From contig LR746267.1 in NCBI GenBank assembly GCA_902729315.2, positions 4,465,386 to 4,529,385 of the forward strand: DNA of 64,000 nt, written 5' to 3'. This DNA is from Spirodela intermedia (taxonomy: Eukaryota; Streptophyta; Magnoliopsida; Alismatales; Araceae). The position numbers and the translations under genes were made by a program. Below, piece by piece: positions 58,241 through 64,000 of this stretch. Under the pieces are notes generated by a model, which saw only the letters and a program-made list of their open reading frames with translations, was not told the origin of the DNA and did no database searches. Within the stretch, counting starts at the first letter, position 1. Each line of letters starts with the position of its first letter.

Positions 58241-61186
58241 TCATCGGAGGGCGAAGGCGACGGCGGGGGGAAGGAGGAAGGAGCCGCAGAGCATCCACTT
58301 GCCGGGGGCGACGAGGCGCACGCGGTGGACATCAACGTCGAGGGGGAGCTCGCAGCCCAGTGCCACCGCGATCCTCTGAAACTCAAAAAAAAAGTCAACG
58401 CGAAGAGCAAAAGAGACGGCGGCGGAGGCATGGCGGCGGAGCTGTCGACCTCACGGAAGTCAAATTCCGGATCCTGGGACTTCGAGAAGCCGTACACGTG
58501 GATCCTCGGCAGCGCCCGACGGCGATCGGCGGCGGCGGCGGCGCCACCGCCCCGCCCCTTCGCGAACAGCCCCCTGAACACATCGAGGAAATCAACGGCA
58601 TCCTTGGGGAGGTTCATCACGACCTGCGTGGCGGCGGCGGAGGCAGCGGCCTCCCTGGAGAAGACGGCCTCGATGAAGCGCCTCCCGTCCATGTTGAACA
58701 CCTGCAACAAAAAGGCGGCGGCGGAGTCAACGGCGGCAGTGTAGTCAACGTTCTGTTTCTCTCGAAGGAACTCCCCCACCTCGATCTTCCTCTGGAGCTT
58801 GTTGAGGGCGACGTTCGTTTGCAGGTACTCCACCGCCTCCGGGTTCAGGTCGTTGGCGTAGACGCGCCTCACCTTCTTTGCGGCGGCGACGGTGATTGGG
58901 CCGGCGCCGGCGAAGACGTCGCCTGCCGGAAAAACCGGGGACCTTCCTTCGGTCAACGGGGGAAAAGTCAACTGGCCGGAGAACCATCGGTCTAGGGCGC
59001 TTACAGAGCACGTCGTCGCCGCTGAAGCCGCCGATGAGCCTCTGCCTCTCCGTCGCCAGCCGAGAATTCCAGTAGCTTCAGAAAAAATAAACAAGCAACT
59101 TTCAGCCGCAACGAAGAGCCCCAGCGTTGACTAATACCACGTTGACTGGTGGTGGAGGGAGGGGTCGTACACGGTGGCAAGGTTGACTTGGAAGCGGGTC
59201 CCACTCTCGAGGAGGGTGGTCACCAGGGAGTGGTTCCCCGCGAGGACCTCGAGCGGCATCGTCCGGAAGTCGTTCTGGATGGCGTCCGTCTTGTTGACCA
59301 CCGTCTGGATCTTCGGCCTGTTCTTGTCCAAAATTACCTGAAATGGAAACCACTCCTCAGCGCAGAGGTCAACGCTGAGAGAGAAAGAGAGAGAGAGAGA
59401 AGGCACCTGGGCGATTAATTTCCTAAACGGGAAATGTTCCTCCCTGAGGTTCAGATGGGCGATGTGACCGACCGTCTCGAAGGCCGAGGGGGCGACCACG
59501 CCCTCCGGAAGAAGCCCTTCCAAGATCTGGGGAGGAGGTGACGTCATAATGATGATATAAAAATTCATTTATGGTAATATATTGGGGTTTTATATTATGA
59601 ATATTATATTTGAATAACTTTTCCAAAGAAGAGCGAGCTAAAATATATGCCGTCACCTCATTGGTTGACCAGTAGTCGTAAGATAGAGTCAACCGGCATC
59701 GCACGAACTGGTACTCTGACGGCTTGCCAGGTGTCGCATCCGCGCGCATGACGGCCTGGAGTCAAAGGGGAATTCCTTTTTTACCATCCACAAAAAGAAA
59801 AACATTTTTTTTGACAAATCTCAGGCTGAATTATTCGTTGAACTACAACACAAAATTATTTATGACATAAATAAATTAAAATTCTAGTATAAGAGAAATG
59901 CAGGACTAAATAACTAGTAAGAGATAGAGAGAGAGGACTGATATAATATCGAAGCAGAGTCAAATGGGCCCAGTTGATTTTGAGGCCTCCCTCCCTTCTT
60001 TTCTCTCTCTAAATACTCAGCAGGATCACCGTCCCCCAATCCCCCTTCTCCCTTCTTCTCTCTCTCTCTCTCTCTATCTATCTATGTATCTGTGAATTCT
60101 CAGGCCCACTGGCCACCAATCCCCCTTCTTTTCTCCTTCTCGCTCAGACTCTCAGACTTATTTCTCTCTCTAGATCCCAAGATCTAATGAAGCCACTCTC
60201 AGAGTCAAAACAGCAAACATCTTGTGCGCATGGAGAGATGAGGAGAAGTCTACGAAGGAAACCAAGGAGTGGAGAAGATTTGACACCTTGATGGCCTCGG
60301 GTAGATCCTCGGGGCCTCTGTCGGCGTAGCGCTCGTCCAGCAGGAGTAACCTCGTCGGCCCCGGCCAGCCGCCGGCGGCGAAGCCGTTGCCGAGCAGTCG
60401 TCCCCAGTGCTCCTGCTCCTCTTCCTCTCCCTCTCCGGAATCTTCCACCACTTCGACCACGGCGAATTCCCGCTTGCCCCTCCTGCTGCTGCTCCCCTCT
60501 CCAGCTTCATCCTCCGTCTTCTTCTTCCTCTTCCTCGGCCGCGACAGCTTGGCCAGGTTTCGGAACTTCAGAAATCCTCGGTGATTGAAATCCTTGACCA
60601 GCTTCTCCCTGTACAGCACCGGGCTGAGCATCTCCGGCGACGGATCCTCTTCCTCTTCTTCCTCCTCCCGTCGCAGCGCCGGCCGGAGACGGTCCTCACC
60701 GCCGCCGCGGCGATCTCTCAGGAGGCCGGCGACGGCGGGATCGAGATCGTCGCCGGAGACGCGAGCGACATTGCGGACTCGGGGCCAGTTGAGAAGGTGA
60801 CCGCGGAGGCGGCCCTCCAGGGCGGCGCAGAGCTCCGCCGGCACCCGCAGCGCCGCCAGGAGGAGGACGCGAGTGAAGCTCTCCCTATCGAGCAGCGGCG
60901 CCGCCACCGCCGCCGCCTTGGATTCATCCTCCGGTATCGGCGGCGACGGCGGCCGGAGCCCTTTGCGGAGGGAGGGTCCGTAGGGAAAGGGGGGAGAGGA
61001 ATTGGGGTCGTCTGCCTCGAGGGGGAGGATTGGAGGGGAGAGAGTGGAGAAGAGGGGGAGGAGGGAGGATCGCCGGAGAGGGAAGATCGCGGCGGCGGCG
61101 GCGGAGGAGGAAGAAGAGGCAGGAGCTCCACTATGGAGGAGGAGGGGCTGGGCGGCGCGAAGGAAGGTGGAGGTCGTGGCGGCCAT
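58241..61186 (-). CDS. TRM5: tRNA (guanine-37-N1)-methyltransferase TRM5, organelle-type
   Basis: Eight minus-strand exons (60287-61186, 59657-59755, 59407-59526, 59171-59337, 59005-59075, 58780-58922, 58450-58701, 58241-58375) keep phase and give 628 aa. TRM5 methylates G37 next to the anticodon using S-adenosylmethionine, which prevents frameshifting. Motifs: GHIAHLNLREEHFPFRKLIAQ, VVNKTDAIQNDFRTMPLEVL, VYWNSRLATERQRLI, the SAM site DVFAGAGPITVAAAKK (~454-469), ANDLNPEAVEYLQ, VFNMDGRRF, VMNLPKDA, HVYGFSKSQDPEFDF and a C-terminal RLVAPGKWMLCGSFLLP. The first exon (300 aa) starts with an Ala/Ser/Arg-rich, acid-poor leader like a plastid or mitochondrial presequence, then the plant-specific LLNWPRVRNVARV region. 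This layout matches the Arabidopsis At4g27340 type from memory. Several introns are in phase 0 and read open, so exon ends rest on homology. Confidence 0.93.
59760..60286 (-). other. Intron 1 of TRM5
   Basis: The 530-base intron between the TRM5 exons 60287-61186 and 59657-59755. It is AT-rich in part and contains a CT-rich microsatellite (~60055-60080). No separate gene is seen. Confidence 0.7.
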
Positions 61187-61299
61187 CGCCCGACGAGAAG
61201 GGGGAAGGGGGCGGGGGTGATCTCTGGTGGCTCAGGCATTTGATGGATCCAGGAGCCGTTTAATTCCGATTCCGTAGGATCCGTTTCACGTGAACCCAA

Positions 61300-61385
61300 G
61301 GCTGGGCCGGCCCAATTTAAATGGGCGTCTAAAGGGCCCATTTTAGGGAATCAAGCCCATATGATTCGTCCTTGCCCATTTCACC
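61300..61385. promoter_or_regulatory. Site II-like TGGGCC cluster, putative TRM5 promoter
   Basis: Within 85 bases upstream of the TRM5 start are GGCTGGGCCGGCCCAA, ATGGGCG, AGGGCCCAT, AAGCCCAT and TTGCCCATT. Such site II clusters are typical of plant genes for ribosome biogenesis, translation and organelle functions. Confidence 0.5.
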
Positions 61386-62066
61386 CAGGAAGAGATATCG
61401 GCCCTCTGACGTGCAGGATCCAGCTCGACGGTGATGTCCACGTGGAAGGGGATCAGTGGTCCCGAATTGGATAGACGGGTACGTGGCAGGCCGAGTCATC
61501 ATGACTCGCTCAGACCTGTGCCCCATCACATCTCGATAGCCCGCATGATCACGTGCATGACAACATCTCTCTCTCTCTCTCTCTTCACGTGTGCGATGGC
61601 GAGAGCCATGCAGAGCTGCATGGAGCGCGAAGATCGCCGGGCATTGAGGGGAAAGTCTCTCTCTCTCTCTCTCCCTCTATGTATCTGTCTATTTATCTAT
61701 CTATCTATCTATCTCTCTATCTTTCCATCTCTCTCTCTCTCTCTCTCTCTACAACCCTTTCTCTATCTAGGCCCATGTGCACCCTAGGACGTTGACTTTA
61801 GTACCGAGCAAATGTCGTGGATATTAAAAAATATCGAAGTCTCGAACCATCGAAGCGCTTTCATAGAAGGTACTTCGCGGCGATGTTTTAGCCTCTGTTG
61901 ACAGAGCAGCACAGCGCAAAACACAAGCACAAGCAGGCGGAAGGAAAAGAAAAGGGCTCCCCAGCCTCCGTCGCCGTCGCCGGAGAAGACAACCGGAGGA
62001 GTATCGAGAGTTTTCCTTCCTCCTCGAGAACAGGGGAGAGATATAGAGATAGAAAGTGTATAATAT
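61386..62066. other. Intergenic, repeat-rich, no gene recognised
   Basis: Contains CT runs (61567-61584, 61655-61672 and 61728-61749) and a CTAT run (~61696-61713). Frames are simple-repeat translations. It forms the 3' flank of the membrane-protein gene and the distal promoter of TRM5. Confidence 0.5.
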
Positions 62067-62560
62067 CTAGGGTTTTCGTGGGCTTTGACGGAATCTCTCC
62101 CCCCTCTGCTGGTTCTCTCTCATGCCCCCCGCCGGCTTCTGTCGCCGGCAGCCTCCGCCGCCGGAGAAACGCCGGTGGGATCTCCCTCCAAACATGAAAC
62201 ACAGGCACGTGGAGGTCCACATTATGGCGCAAGCCCGCCCCCAGAAGATGACCACGAAGAGGACGACCAGCATCAGCAGCCAAAACCCTATATCGGCGGC
62301 GCCGCCGCTGTTCTTCCCCTCCGACGGCTGAGTGGGTTCGCTCTCTTCGGTGGCGGTGGAGGAGAAGGATGAAAAAGACGAGGAAAAAGAGGCCCCGTCT
62401 GAGTTGGGATCGTCTTCGTCGGAGGGGAGGGCGGGGGAGTTCTCATGCGGCGGCGGCTTCGCGCGGCGATTCTTCTGCTGCACCGCGGTCAACCATCCGA
62501 TCAAAGAACTTGCCTCTTACAGAGAGATATTGATCATGATGAAGAAATCAATAATCAAGC

Positions 62561-62603
<43 letters not shown>

Positions 62604-62895
62604 GAATACCAACCAGAGAAGAGACGAGAACCGCCGACCGAACGACGACGGCAAGGAGGCGCCACGAGCGCCGCCGCTGCTTCCTACGCCTGCCGTCCTC
62701 CTCCTCCGACGACGACGCCGCCGAGAACGACGACCTCGAGGAGGACGAGGGCGACGGCGACGGCGTCGCCGGAGAAACAGGTGGCGAGCCCAGTCCTTCC
62801 TCTCTCTCCTCCGCGTTGCCGGCCACCGCCGGCGACTCGAAGCAGGCGAGAAGAAACCCGCCCCTCCCTCTCCCCCTCCTCTTCTCCGGCTTCAT
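62067..62895 (-). CDS. Unidentified small membrane protein with C-terminal hydrophobic segment
   Basis: Two minus-strand exons (62610-62895 and 62067-62515) joined at GGTTG|GTATT and GTAAG|AGG give 244 aa. I do not recognise the family. The N-terminus is basic (MKPEKRRGRGRGG, then LLACFESP), followed by Ser/Pro-rich low complexity and a RRRKQRRRSWRLLAVVVRSAVLVSSL segment that may associate with membranes. Exon 2 has a Ser/Glu-rich linker and one strong hydrophobic stretch (DIGFWLLMLVVLFVVIFWGR, ~170-189) continuing into ACAIMWTSTCLCF, then a basic Gly/Arg tail. It may be a single-pass tail-proximal membrane protein. The GA run at 62563-62600 is in the intron. The start is the ATG before the basic N-terminus; exon 2's acceptor is the least certain point. 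Confidence 0.6.
62563..62600. repeat. (GA)19 microsatellite in an intron
   Basis: A perfect 19-unit GA run just downstream (on the minus strand) of the donor of the membrane-protein gene. It leaves little room between itself and the splice site. Confidence 0.95.
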
Positions 62896-62956
62896 GGCTT
62901 CCAAATAACTGCTAGCTTTCTCCCCCTTAAAAGGGACAAAGACAAAGAAACAAGAG

Positions 62957-62988
<32 letters not shown>

Positions 62989-64000
62989 TGGTGTCCCGCA
63001 GTCGTCTTGGCGTCCCATCATCTCCCTGCTACGGCGTCAACGGCTCGCTAAACCATTTAGATGGAAGTGGACGGGCCAAATACCCGCTGCCCGTTGTGCC
63101 CGGTCTGCCCGTCGGCATTGCTAATATGCCCATTATGCCCCTAAATTAAGCCTCTTTACGAAAAACTTATGAAGGTTATATTTGGAACATATCGAAGAAA
63201 AAGCAAACGTTGACTGGGACAGCTCGGTCGGAGTACACTATTCCATTTCTGGCGGGGTCAAAGGCCCTAATTGTCCTCACCCTTATCACCCCGACCGAGG
63301 CGTTAATAGCGAATTTAGTTGTTTGACTGACCTGCGGTAGGCCCCACAATCACGTCCACCTTTGTCGTTTTCGGACAAGATTTCCCACGTCAGCATGGGG
63401 CCGTAACGGACGCACGCACAGTCCAAAGCCCCGTCGGCTGCGCTTGATTGCTTGCGTGTCCGACGAGAAAGAGAGAGAGAGAGGAGGAGACGTGGTGAGC
63501 CAGCTTGCTTTGGAACTGGCGGGTTGGCCCATTAAAAGTACACGTGGCGGATGAAGCCCAGCCCAACTTTAGTAGCCCATTAAATGGCACCAAATTAGAG
63601 GTCCAGCTAGGTCACTTGTGTTCAAAACAGCCCCCGCCCGCTTCCCGCCACCGCGATGACCACGTGCGTAATTAGTCCCGCGAAGGTCAATAAAATTTAG
63701 GAAAAAGGGCTCATAATTAAGAGCAATTAAAAAGAGTCCGGTAGAGGGAAATTAGATGGGTTTTTTAAAATACTCCAAAAACTAATTTCGACTAATATTG
63801 TAAAAATAGGATTTTTTAGAATGCCCATTTCCACCTCTCTCTCTCTCTCTCTGTGGATGTATTATCAATATATTTTTTATAAAAAAAGAAGGAAAATGGT
63901 TGGATAATTTAATTTTTTTATAGTTAAAAATGAGAAATTACGACACGTACACGATCGACAGGCTCGGTGGCGCACGTGAGTAGGTGCACAGAGAGAGAGT
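62896..64000. other. Upstream region of the membrane-protein gene, no further gene seen
   Basis: Has GA runs (~62961-62988 and ~63466-63482), a TGCCCGTT/TGCCCGGT tandem-like stretch (~63085-63140), a GCCCA/GGCCCA cluster with an ACACGTGG G-box word (~63520-63590), a CT run (~63833-63851), then AT-rich DNA. The short frames are compositional. Confidence 0.45.

Noticed and set aside
1-64000. CRISPR arrays, bacterial operons, replication origins
   Set aside because: The window is nuclear plant DNA. Repeats seen are microsatellites, a minisatellite and retroelement relics; none has the repeat-spacer form of a CRISPR array.

Overview
The window is nuclear DNA from a flowering plant. It has spliced genes with GT-AG introns, plant-specific families (S-domain receptor kinases, a SPEAR/SPL-type EAR repressor, a PH-RhoGAP for ROP GTPases), Ty1-copia relics, and long AG/CT microsatellites around gene ends. 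Several coding regions are strongly GC-rich at third positions (the two receptor kinases, eRF1, the SPEAR gene, TRM5), while introns and intergenic DNA are AT-rich. That contrast suggests a monocot, but the species cannot be named from sequence alone. All exon limits are hand-read from splice signals, reading frame and remembered homologues; no alignment was run.

Layout. 1-2.2 kb: UTR/promoter-like DNA with low-complexity tracts. 2.2-5.7 kb: a convergent pair, an SNM1-type metallo-beta-lactamase nuclease gene (+) and the spliceosomal gene CWC15 (-), whose stop codons lie 76 bp apart. 7.25-9.75 kb: an intact single-exon G-type lectin S-receptor-like kinase. 9.8-33.3 kb: an AT-rich block with two decayed Ty1-copia relics, a broken receptor-kinase fragment between them, a 30-bp minisatellite, an RT-like trace and a plastid-type tRNA-Ser relic. 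33.3-35.8 kb: a second intact receptor kinase, paralogous to the first and to the fragment. 37.7-50.8 kb: a PH-RhoGAP gene of the REN1/PHGAP family, with 24 coding exons. 53.6-54.9 kb: intronless-CDS eRF1 with a probable 5'-UTR intron and a possible 3'-UTR intron. 55.7-62.9 kb: three minus-strand genes: a SPEAR-type repressor, an organelle-type TRM5 tRNA methyltransferase and an unrecognised small membrane protein.

How the genes relate. The genes are individually transcribed and there is no operon-like logic. The two receptor kinases and the relic form one local duplicated family. The housekeeping set (CWC15, eRF1, TRM5) shares promoter or leader motifs typical of plant growth and translation genes: TGGGCC/GGCCCA (site II-like) clusters and telo-box-like AAACCCTA words. 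The observations most worth checking are the kinase fragment between copia relics, mosaic similarity among the three kinase copies, a possible feedback architecture in the eRF1 3' region, and the plastid-type tRNA relic.
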